Assembly: GCA_002774185.1 (NCBI GenBank)
Contig: PEZG01000032.1
Span: 1 to 7,422, forward strand
Direction of reading: 5' to 3'
DNA length: 7,422 nt
Source of the DNA: Candidatus Roizmanbacteria bacterium CG09_land_8_20_14_0_10_41_9
GTDB taxonomy: Bacteria > Patescibacteriota > Microgenomatia > UBA1406 > GWC2-37-13
The number at the start of each line of letters is the position of its first letter. Position 1 is the stretch's first letter. The notes beneath the pieces are model-generated. The model made no database searches. It was not told the origin of the DNA and saw only the letters and a list, made by a program, of their open reading frames with translations. This document shows positions 1 through 5,127 of this stretch, piece by piece. The translations under genes were made by a program, and so were the position numbers.

Positions 1-375
1 CCGGATTCCTTTTGATGATACAAAGGTAATGGCAGGGGTAGGATTAATGGTCAATCCACTTGTAACGGTCCTTTTAGAATTCAGATAACCAAAAAGCGAA
101 ATCAGGCCGAAAATCACCAGGAATAGTATTCCAACATAAAGTGGGATGCTGTTCGGCCTTTTTACCGGTGCCATTTCCTGGGTTTTAGTAACTAAAGTAG
201 GAGATTGAATTGAAGTAACCGTTGATCCTTCTTCGAATTTAGGTATATCTGGACGCTTTGCGCGAATCGTTTCCTTTCGAAAAAGGTAGAGTTCATAGAT
301 GATAAATCCCAGCGTTATAAAAAAAGCGACAATGCTTATCTTGTTAAATGAAACCAATACAGTAACGATATCCAT
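1..375 (-). CDS. N-terminal part of a two-pass membrane protein (3' end beyond window)
   Basis: An open frame of 125 codons begins at ATG 373-375 and reaches the window edge without a stop. The translation begins MDIVTVLVSFNKISIVAFF. It has one hydrophobic segment at about 13-31, a positively charged stretch RKETIRAKR (33-41), a polar region (42-77) and a second hydrophobic segment (about 78-97, IPLYVGILFLVIFGLISLFG). A region containing TINPTPAITF (109-118) follows and looks like the start of an extracytoplasmic linker. By the positive-inside rule the loop between the helices is cytoplasmic and both ends face outward, unlike the N-in anchors of the other membrane proteins here. The gene begins 25 bp after the surface-protein stop; no Shine-Dalgarno site is visible, but TAGAAT lies 6 bases before the ATG. 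No family is recognised, and the missing C-terminal part probably holds the informative domain. Confidence 0.7.
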   Translation of the reverse strand, partial: MDIVTVLVSFNKISIVAFFITLGFIIYELYLFRKETIRAKRPDIPKFEEGSTVTSIQSPTLVTKTQEMAPVKRPNSIPLYVGILFLVIFGLISLFGYLNSKRTVTSGLTINPTPAITFVSSKGIR

Positions 376-381
376 ATATCC

Positions 382-387
382 ATTCTA
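382..387 (-). promoter_or_regulatory. Candidate -10 box (TAGAAT) for the downstream two-pass membrane gene
   Basis: In the 25-bp gap after the surface-protein stop, the minus strand reads TAGAAT, GGATAT, ATG. This is a 5/6 match to the -10 consensus placed 6 bases before the start codon, the same geometry as at 3730-3735. A weak -35 candidate, TTGCAT (3/6), lies 18 bp further upstream inside the preceding gene. The position would give a leaderless message. Evidence from one site alone is slight. Confidence 0.3.
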
Positions 388-400
388 CTCAAGACAAAGT

Positions 401-1678
401 TCAAAATGCAAGTAGTAAACCCGCACCCAAAATAAGAAGCGAGGTCCCTGTAAGGATGTATCCCTTGAAGGAAGATCCTGATACCGGTTGGGTTGGGGTC
501 ACAGAAAGGGGCACTGTTGGAGCAACGGTACTTGTAGGTGACGGTGTAATGATTGTTGGTTCTCCGCTTGCCTCTCCCAGGACCTGCTCGCCGCTTTTAG
601 CGATGGAAAACCTTCTTCGTACTTTAATTTCTTTTTTTTGTTCATCCTGTGCGACCATAGTTACCGTATATGAGCCAGGGGTAAGATTTTCACCAAGAGT
701 AAGTTTCCAGTACCCCTCCGTATCTGTTTTTACCCTATTGGAGATGGTTTTTTTTGAATCCACAAGAACAATGATGTCCGTATTTGGAAGGGCAAGTCCC
801 TTGATCAGAGGGGTTTTTCCGGGAATCACTGCATTTTCTTTTGGATATAAAATGTCGTAGACTTTTTTTTCTTCTTGGTCTTGGGACGTGCTAACGGACA
901 GCACTTCGCTTTCCTGATGTAAAAACTGATAGTCGTTCCCAATGAGAATTGTCTGGGGCAATGGACGGACATTGGCAAGATTTGCCTTGATCGTCGAGAT
1001 TTTATTGTCTTCGCTGATGATTTGTAGGATGAAAACATCGCTTGAAGTGAGAGTGGGTATTTTTTTTCCTTCGGAATCAAAAATGTCTGTGTTTATTGGG
1101 ATAAGCCAATCCCCTTTCGTTTTTGTTTGAGTTGAAAGAAGGTATTTGGATTTCACAGAAAGCAAAACAATTGCGTTTTCCAGAGGTTGGCCATCCGACT
1201 CCACTACCTTCCCGTATGTCAACTGGAGGTTTTTTGTATTTGTGTCTTTCAATGGGGTTATGAAAGAAAAAGGTTCGCCCGTAGCATCTGTCAATACAGA
1301 ATTTTCGTCCCTCACGATTTTGAAAAAATAGCGCTTCGATGGCTCTAAATTCTTCAACGTTATATAATGGTTCAAGTAGATTCCCTTTGTCTCTTGCAAA
1401 TCCCGATCGTCAAAAGCTATCGAGTCCATATCTGTCTTACTCTCCCCATAAACAATCCATCCTTTTTCTTTTGCGTCCGTTTGCCAAAACACCGCTACCT
1501 GCGTGGGAAAGTTATTGGTGATTTCGAGCCGTTTTAGCGCAACCTTATTCGCTCTCGAGGGCGTAGAAGAACTGGAGAGCACCCGTATAAAAAAAAGCGA
1601 GACGAACAAAACTAGAATGAGAGCTAGGGGGGTTGGAATTCGAGGGTTATTTTTCGCATAAAGTTCAGAATAAGACAT
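401..1678 (-). CDS. Modular surface protein: FN3-like, carboxypeptidase-regulatory-like and Ig-like domains between two membrane segments
   Basis: Numbering from ATG 1676-1678 (425 residues): a cytoplasmic tail is followed by a membrane helix (about 18-34). A fibronectin-III-like domain, similar to that before purple acid phosphatases, spans about 45-140 (QVAVFWQTD, YITLKNLEPSKRYFFKI). A carboxypeptidase-regulatory-like domain opens with GKVVESDGQPLENAIVLLS (156-174). A bacterial Ig-like domain covers about 278-360 (IPGKTPLIKGLALPNTDIIV, TDTEGYWKLTL, GSYTVTMVA). Then come QVLGEA (365-370), a Pro/Thr/Ser linker (about 374-402) and a hydrophobic C-terminus (about 405-425) ending at F with no basic tail. 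No catalytic residues are seen, so it is probably a structural or adhesive protein displayed outside the membrane. An in-frame TTG at 1694-1696 would add six residues but overlap the preceding gene by 14 bp; the ATG, 4 bp after that gene's stop, is preferred. Neither has a Shine-Dalgarno site. Linkage to pilN/pilO suggests a pilus- or envelope-related role. The stop is TGA. Confidence 0.8.
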   Translation of the reverse strand: MSYSELYAKNNPRIPTPLALILVLFVSLFFIRVLSSSSTPSRANKVALKRLEITNNFPTQVAVFWQTDAKEKGWIVYGESKTDMDSIAFDDRDLQETKGIYLNHYITLKNLEPSKRYFFKIVRDENSVLTDATGEPFSFITPLKDTNTKNLQLTYGKVVESDGQPLENAIVLLSVKSKYLLSTQTKTKGDWLIPINTDIFDSEGKKIPTLTSSDVFILQIISEDNKISTIKANLANVRPLPQTILIGNDYQFLHQESEVLSVSTSQDQEEKKVYDILYPKENAVIPGKTPLIKGLALPNTDIIVLVDSKKTISNRVKTDTEGYWKLTLGENLTPGSYTVTMVAQDEQKKEIKVRRRFSIAKSGEQVLGEASGEPTIITPSPTSTVAPTVPLSVTPTQPVSGSSFKGYILTGTSLLILGAGLLLAF

Positions 1679-1682
1679 GATG

Positions 1683-1865
1683 TTATTTTTTGTCAAGAAG
1701 CATTTTTAAAACATCCTCATCCGTCTGATACTTAACAATCTGAGGAAGACTTATTTTATTTTTGATCTTCTCTTCTGTTGCCGCATGATAGATATCGGCG
1801 ATCAACCATGCAACAACGGTAAGGAACACTCCGATCGATATAAGCAACAACTCTTTTTTATTCAT
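1683..1865 (-). CDS. Small single-pass membrane protein (60 aa) coupled to pilO
   Basis: I do not recognise a family. The 60-residue product has a short basic N-terminus (MNKKE), one hydrophobic helix (about 6-24, LLLISIGVFLTVVAWLIADI) and a charged tail (about 28-60) ending in TDEDVLKMLLDKK. The tail looks helical at its end. The positive-inside rule puts the N-terminus in the cytoplasm and the tail outside. The ATG overlaps the pilO stop in ATGA, which strongly supports a real gene despite its length. It sits where pilP lies in classical pilMNOP operons, but it has no lipobox cysteine and is far shorter. A role as an accessory subunit of the PilN/PilO complex is inferred only from this coupling. 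The next gene starts 4 bp after its TAA stop. Confidence 0.68.
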   Translation of the reverse strand: MNKKELLLISIGVFLTVVAWLIADIYHAATEEKIKNKISLPQIVKYQTDEDVLKMLLDKK

Positions 1866-2437
1866 TGATAATAGCCTAGTAACTCGAGGTTAATTTTTAA
1901 CCGTGCGCTCTCTGTCCCGATCGCCTCTTTTGAGATAACCATTTTTTGAATTGATTTTAATCTCCTCTGTTGAAATAGGGCCTCAACAAATTTCATGACA
2001 TTTTCAAAACTTGAAGTACCTTCCATGGTGAGTTTTAACGTCTGCAGTTTACGGTCGCCTGGAGAGTGGGATAGATTCACCTCGCCCATGCCCGCCTTTT
2101 TTAGAGACAGGGAATAGGCATCGCTGATTTTCTTTATGTCGTCGATAACTTTGTTTATCTGCGGGGTGCCGGGAATCCCCTCTTCTAAAAGATAGAGAGA
2201 GTCCCGGTTTTTTTCAAGGAAAGACTGAATGAACAGGACGTTGTTCACCTGTTTATCATATTGAGCATTGATTACTTTTAGTTCTTCTTCCTCTTTTTTC
2301 AAAGAAAAAGCCGTAGTCAGAGAGGGTCGGATAGCAAAAAAAATAAAGATGGAAAAAATGGCAAAAAAGGCGATCGAAAAAGAATAGTCTTGAGTCTTCT
2401 TAGTGAATATTTTATGTACGAATGACAGCTTATCCAT
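1862..2437 (-). CDS. pilO: PilO-like type IV pilus inner-membrane assembly protein
   Basis: This is the likely PilN partner in the inner-membrane alignment complex. The 191-residue product has a basic cytoplasmic tail (1-17), one membrane helix (about 19-37) and an acidic/basic coiled coil starting KKEEEELKVINAQYDKQV (47-64). The C-terminal ferredoxin-like domain (about 90-191) contains TPQINKVIDDIKKISDAYSL (91-110), LKLTMEGTSSFENVMKFVEA (134-153, the strand-helix unit typical of PilO), and IQKMVIS with a final KINLELLGYY. The size matches PilO (about 200). Sequence identity in this family is low, so the call rests on architecture and on lying 1 bp after the PilN-like gene. The stop overlaps the next ATG in ATGA, implying translational coupling to the 60-residue gene. 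In Gram-negatives PilP would follow; no lipoprotein PilP is present here, as expected without an outer-membrane secretin. Confidence 0.75.
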   Translation of the reverse strand: MDKLSFVHKIFTKKTQDYSFSIAFFAIFSIFIFFAIRPSLTTAFSLKKEEEELKVINAQYDKQVNNVLFIQSFLEKNRDSLYLLEEGIPGTPQINKVIDDIKKISDAYSLSLKKAGMGEVNLSHSPGDRKLQTLKLTMEGTSSFENVMKFVEALFQQRRLKSIQKMVISKEAIGTESARLKINLELLGYYQ

Positions 2438-2438
2438 G

Positions 2439-2966
2439 TTATTTGATTACAAAATTTTTTAGCTCCAGGGAAAACACAAAGCCCGATTCGCCTTTGTTTA
2501 TGTTCTTCAAGTCAATGATGGCGAATCTTTTTTCTCTTTTTAACATTAGGTAATACGATTGCAACTGTTGGGGATCGAGAGCCGTTCCTACCATCTTCAC
2601 AGAGTTTGATTTCACCTCGATGTCGGTCAAATAGATATCCTGCGGAAATGCGGAAAGGATGTATTCCAACATATAGCGACTTATCTCTTGATCTTGGATA
2701 ATGTTTTTTACATTCTTTGTCTTTGCATCTACAACCTCTGCTTCATTCAGGAGCGGATAGACCACCTGGATAATTTCCTTTTTTTGATCTACGGATTCTT
2801 TTAGGTCAATGATGCTTTGGTCTATCTGAAATCGGTAAAAGAATACCGCAATAACGACTAGTTGGGTAATGACAATAATGTATCGTAGGTAATTCAAAGA
2901 AAAATAGACCGCTCTATCTGCTAGAGAGCTTTCTTTCTTACCCAATAGATTAATTGAATACCTCAT
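2439..2966 (-). CDS. pilN: PilN-like type IV pilus inner-membrane assembly protein
   Basis: PilN and PilO form a membrane heterodimer that connects cytoplasmic PilM and the motor to the pilus. The 175-residue product shows the PilN plan: a short cytoplasmic tail with the signature INLL (5-8), which in PilN binds PilM; one membrane helix (about 27-46); and a coiled-coil-like stretch (about 47-100). A ferredoxin-like domain follows (108-175), with FPQDIYLTDIEVKSNSVKMV (107-126), then GTALDPQQLQSYYLML and a final FSLELKNF. Length is typical for PilN (about 180). The ATG is 4 bp after the rpsT stop and lacks a Shine-Dalgarno site, so translation may depend on coupling. The PilO-like gene begins 1 bp after its TAA stop. 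Unlike the classical pilMNOPQ order, no pilM precedes it; the upstream neighbour is rpsT. The same fold occurs in type II secretion GspL, but length and the INLL tail favour PilN. Confidence 0.8.
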   Translation of the reverse strand: MRYSINLLGKKESSLADRAVYFSLNYLRYIIVITQLVVIAVFFYRFQIDQSIIDLKESVDQKKEIIQVVYPLLNEAEVVDAKTKNVKNIIQDQEISRYMLEYILSAFPQDIYLTDIEVKSNSVKMVGTALDPQQLQSYYLMLKREKRFAIIDLKNINKGESGFVFSLELKNFVIK

Positions 2967-2970
2967 AGAC

Positions 2971-3213
2971 TTACGCGTGTTTAATCAATTTACTTATCCT
3001 TGATTTAAGTCTGTTCGCTTTATTTTTATGTATGATGTTCTTTTTTGCTGCTCTATCTATTTTGGAATAGAAGCTTTGTATGGATTTCTCGCTCGACTTC
3101 TTGGATTTGATTTTCTTCAACTCTTTTTTATAGGCGTCCTCGTAGGAAAGATTCCTTGAGGATCTTTTTTTATCCTGCTTCAATTTCTTTTTTGCTGATT
3201 TTATTAATGGCAT
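2971..3213 (-). CDS. rpsT: 30S ribosomal protein S20
   Basis: S20 is a primary 16S rRNA-binding protein of the small ribosomal subunit. The product is 80 residues, close to the usual 83-90, and is very rich in lysine. It opens with MPLIKSAKKKLKQDKKR, matching the family's typical 'MPNIKSAKKR' start. It ends with DRAAKKNIIHKNKANRLKSR (53-72), the conserved C-terminal helix that usually reads 'D.AAkkGvIHkNkAaRkKSRL'. The start at 3211-3213 is fixed by the AGGAGG 8 bases upstream and by family alignment. The PilN-like gene begins only 4 bp after the TAA stop, so the ribosomal gene probably heads a transcript that continues into pilus genes. S20 is autoregulated in E. coli; whether the short inverted repeat upstream plays a part here is unknown. 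Confidence 0.96.
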   Translation of the reverse strand: MPLIKSAKKKLKQDKKRSSRNLSYEDAYKKELKKIKSKKSSEKSIQSFYSKIDRAAKKNIIHKNKANRLKSRISKLIKHA

Positions 3214-3221
3214 ACGGTACA

Positions 3222-3227
3222 CCTCCT
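3222..3227 (-). promoter_or_regulatory. Strong Shine-Dalgarno site of rpsT (AGGAGG)
   Basis: The minus strand reads GAGAGGAGGTGTACCGT directly before ATG, placing a perfect AGGAGG 8 bases ahead of the start codon at 3211-3213. This decides the rpsT start. A longer frame beginning with GTG at 3220-3222 would start inside the Shine-Dalgarno motif itself and add three residues (MYR) not seen in S20. It is the only canonical Shine-Dalgarno sequence I can find ahead of any gene in this window. Confidence 0.85.
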
Positions 3228-3237
3228 CTCACGAAAA

Positions 3238-3252
3238 TGATCCCATGGATCA
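3238..3252 (-). other. Short inverted repeat ahead of rpsT
   Basis: On the minus strand TGATCC-ATG-GGATCA can form a 6-bp stem with a 3-base loop. Four T residues follow, then the rpsT ribosome-binding site. It sits in the 51-bp gap between the 152-aa gene and rpsT. It could be a weak attenuator, an RNA-processing site or part of an S20 autoregulatory leader. The stem is short and the T run minimal, so it may equally be chance. I do not call it a terminator. Confidence 0.25.
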
Positions 3253-3264
3253 ACTTACGATCCC

Positions 3265-3723
3265 TTACAAACTGTATTCTTTTTCAAAGATCCGCTCCCC
3301 ATAACTCCCGACAAACTTTAAGGAAAGCATCACTTTTCCCACCACCTCGTGGTAAACGCACTTTCCTGACGAACAGGTCCCCAAGGTAATATCTTTCTCA
3401 TAGGATGAGCTTGATGCATCTAAAACAACAGTTCCAATCACGCCTTGGGTACCCTGTTGTTTTGTTTCATAGGAAAGCGAATATTCAAACGATTCCGACC
3501 CGTTGGGTATGCCCTCAACGGTCAATGTAACTTCTTGTCCGGGAATTTTCGTTTTCAGATCCACTCGGACTGAGCTGTCGACCGTTGGGATCAACTCTTC
3601 TGTTGGAATCACGGCCTTTGGAGGGATTTTTTTCATGTTCCTAGATTGCAAAAAAACTAATACGACTATGATCGAAAAAACTGCAACTCCTCCGATGACG
3701 GCTATTTTTTTCTTTTCTTCCAT
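3265..3723 (-). CDS. Uncharacterised membrane-anchored extracytoplasmic protein (152 aa)
   Basis: I do not recognise a named family. The 152-residue product starts with a short basic cytoplasmic tail (MEEKKK), then one hydrophobic helix (about 8-25), then a Pro/Thr-containing linker (about 33-50, with IPPKAVIPTEELIPT). A roughly 100-residue domain follows with alternating hydrophobic strands that suggest a beta-sandwich (55-152). It carries a Cys pair, C117 and C122 (CSSGKC), spaced for a local disulfide if the domain is outside the membrane. The N-terminal helix followed by polar residues predicts N-in/C-out topology; it could be an uncleaved anchor. The gene lies 32 bp after the synthetase stop and 51 bp before rpsT. 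A TATAAT ends 6 bases before its ATG, and there is no Shine-Dalgarno site. Its position says little about function; the shared architecture suggests the same envelope setting as the surface proteins downstream. The coding call is firm from length, start position and packing, while the function is unknown. Confidence 0.8.
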   Translation of the reverse strand: MEEKKKIAVIGGVAVFSIIVVLVFLQSRNMKKIPPKAVIPTEELIPTVDSSVRVDLKTKIPGQEVTLTVEGIPNGSESFEYSLSYETKQQGTQGVIGTVVLDASSSSYEKDITLGTCSSGKCVYHEVVGKVMLSLKFVGSYGERIFEKEYSL

Positions 3724-3729
3724 ATCACG

Positions 3730-3735
3730 ATTATA
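3730..3735 (-). promoter_or_regulatory. Candidate -10 box (TATAAT) for a leaderless message of the 152-aa gene
   Basis: In the 32-bp gap after the glycyl-tRNA synthetase stop, the minus strand reads TATAAT, then CGTGAT, then ATG. The consensus hexamer is separated from the start codon by 6 bases, the normal -10 to +1 distance, so transcription could begin at the start codon itself. The -35 position at 17-bp spacing is TAGTCT, only 3 of 6 matches to TTGACA. No Shine-Dalgarno site exists between the two genes, which fits leaderless initiation. Confidence 0.4.
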
Positions 3736-3755
3736 AAAACTTTTAATGAAAAAGA

Positions 3756-5123
3756 CTATCGTAGTTTCTCTTTTAAATATCCACTTAGTTTATCTACAGG
3801 AACCCTTTCCTGGCTCATGGTATCCCTATCTCGCACGGTAACCGTTTTTGTTTTGAGTGTGTCATAGTCAACAGTTATACAGTAAGGTGTACCAATCTCA
3901 TCTTGCCTACGGTACATCTTTCCAATATTTCCCGCGTCGTCGTATTCAACTAACAGGTCTTTTTTTAATTCATGATAAATTTGTGTAGCTGCGCGCGCTA
4001 ACTCTTCATCCCTTTGAAGAGGAAACACTGCGGCTTTAATCGGTGCAATGCGGGCCGCGAGCTTTAAATATACGCGTACCTTTCCGTTCACTTCTTCTTC
4101 CCGGTATGCGTCCTGTATGAGTACGCCGACTAGGCGCGAGAGCCCAAATGTCGGCTCAACCACGTGTGGAACGAACGTTTCCTGCGTCTTTGGATCCGTA
4201 TAGGTTAAATCATGCCCCGAATGGTGCATGTGATTCTTCAGATCAAAATCTGTTCGGTATGCGAGACCAAATATTTCTTTCCAACCAAACGGGTAATGGT
4301 ACTCTATATCCATCGTTTTTTTTGAGTAATGGGACCTCTCAAACTCTTCGTGTTCGCGCCAGCGCAAATGATCTTCTTTTATCCCCATATGTAGGACAAA
4401 TTTCCACATGTTCTCCATCCAATATTTGTAGGTATCTTTCCACTGGGAAGGATGGATGAAGTATTCAAACTCCATAAGATCAAATTCTAAAGTTCTATGG
4501 ATGAATTGTCCAAGCGTTACCTCATTTCTAAACGCTTTTCCCTGCTGTGCGATCCCGAATGGGATTCTTATCCGCACGGTATCAAGTACGTTTTTGAAAT
4601 TGAGGAATATCCCCTGCGCGATTTCTCCCCTAAGATACACTTTTGATTTTGCATCTTCCAAAATTCCGATCTGGGTCTCCAAAAGTAAGTTAAATTTTCT
4701 CACATCCGTTAACTCACCCTTCCCACATCGAGGACAGGTTAGTTTGTTCTGTCGTATAATTTCCGTAAGTTTTTCCATCGGAAGCCCTTCGACCTTAACG
4801 TTTTTAATACGATCTTCAATGAGATGGTCTGCCCGTGTCCTGAATTTGCATGAACGACAATCCACTAACGCATCGGTAAATCCGGTCACATGACCAGACG
4901 CCTCCCAAACTTTTGGGTTTAAAAGAATACTTGCATCAATCCCCACCATATCGTCTCTTTCAAGTACAAACATCTTCCACCAGATATCCCGAATGGTGTT
5001 CTTAAGAAGAGTTCCGTAATGGCCAAAATCCCATGTATTCGCAAGCCCGCCATAAATTTCCGATGAAGGATATATGAATCCCCTTCTTTTGCATAAAGAT
5101 ACGATCTTGTCCATAATTTCCAT
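3756..5123 (-). CDS. glyQS: Glycine--tRNA ligase, single-chain class II (homodimeric type)
   Basis: This cytosolic enzyme charges tRNA-Gly with glycine using ATP. The 455-residue product is the alpha-2, eukaryote/archaea/Gram-positive-like form, not the split GlyQ/GlyS type. Visible landmarks: GFIYPSSEIYGGLANTWDFG (15-34); a probable metal site formed by C89/C92 and C130/C133 (CRSC, CPRC); RGEIAQGIF (165-173); class II motif 2, KAFRNEV (196-202) with EFDLMEFE (213-220); and motif 3, VEPTFGLSRL (322-331) with the ATP-binding Arg330. The C-terminal anticodon-binding domain spans about 350-455 (APIKAAVFPL, DDAGNIGKMYRRQDEIGTPY, VTVRDRDTMSQERV). Length and motifs are complete. The start is uncertain. 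ATG 5121-5123 overlaps the recO stop by one base, but an in-frame ATG three codons later (5112-5114) sits 7 bases after a TATAAT and would suit a leaderless message; neither has a Shine-Dalgarno site. The stop is TAG. It was probably co-transcribed with recO, possibly with its own promoter. Confidence 0.96.
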   Translation of the reverse strand: MEIMDKIVSLCKRRGFIYPSSEIYGGLANTWDFGHYGTLLKNTIRDIWWKMFVLERDDMVGIDASILLNPKVWEASGHVTGFTDALVDCRSCKFRTRADHLIEDRIKNVKVEGLPMEKLTEIIRQNKLTCPRCGKGELTDVRKFNLLLETQIGILEDAKSKVYLRGEIAQGIFLNFKNVLDTVRIRIPFGIAQQGKAFRNEVTLGQFIHRTLEFDLMEFEYFIHPSQWKDTYKYWMENMWKFVLHMGIKEDHLRWREHEEFERSHYSKKTMDIEYHYPFGWKEIFGLAYRTDFDLKNHMHHSGHDLTYTDPKTQETFVPHVVEPTFGLSRLVGVLIQDAYREEEVNGKVRVYLKLAARIAPIKAAVFPLQRDEELARAATQIYHELKKDLLVEYDDAGNIGKMYRRQDEIGTPYCITVDYDTLKTKTVTVRDRDTMSQERVPVDKLSGYLKEKLR

Positions 5124-5127
5124 TATA
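5122..5127 (-). promoter_or_regulatory. Candidate -10 box (TATAAT) for the glycyl-tRNA synthetase gene
   Basis: On the minus strand TATAAT ends exactly 7 bases before the in-frame ATG at 5112-5114, where an RNA start would coincide with the A of the start codon. It overlaps the recO stop and the first possible synthetase ATG. At 17-bp spacing the -35 position reads TGAAAA, a poor match to TTGACA. The region is AT-rich, so chance is possible. The interest comes from two similar arrangements elsewhere in the window. Confidence 0.3.

Noticed and set aside
456..860. Plus-strand open frames such as 456-860, 4148-4459, 4456-4893 and 5387-5692
   Set aside because: They lie antisense within well-supported minus-strand genes, show no recognisable domains and have no ribosome-binding sites; they are shadow frames.
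826..1080. Minus-strand 84-residue open frame inside the surface-protein gene
   Set aside because: It is an alternative frame of a gene with clear domain structure; its composition is low-complexity and basic, with no independent support.
1679..1696. Upstream TTG start (1694-1696) for the surface protein
   Set aside because: It would overlap the preceding gene by 14 bp and has no Shine-Dalgarno site at usable distance; the ATG at 1676-1678 gives a natural 4-bp junction.
1673..1696. TTGACA (1691-1696) as a -35 box for a promoter inside the operon
   Set aside because: The best -10 at 17-18 bp spacing is TATTCT (4/6) inside the coding region; with tight gene coupling here this is more likely chance.
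1683..1865. The 60-residue gene as PilP
   Set aside because: It has no lipoprotein cysteine, no beta domain and is about a third of PilP length; only the operon position agrees.
3214..3222. GTG start (3220-3222) for S20, adding MYR
   Set aside because: The GTG begins within the AGGAGG site, and S20 proteins begin at the MP-x-IKSAKK methionine.
3724..3755. Rho-independent terminator after the glycyl-tRNA synthetase gene
   Set aside because: The 32-bp gap is AT-rich but has no GC stem followed by a T run.
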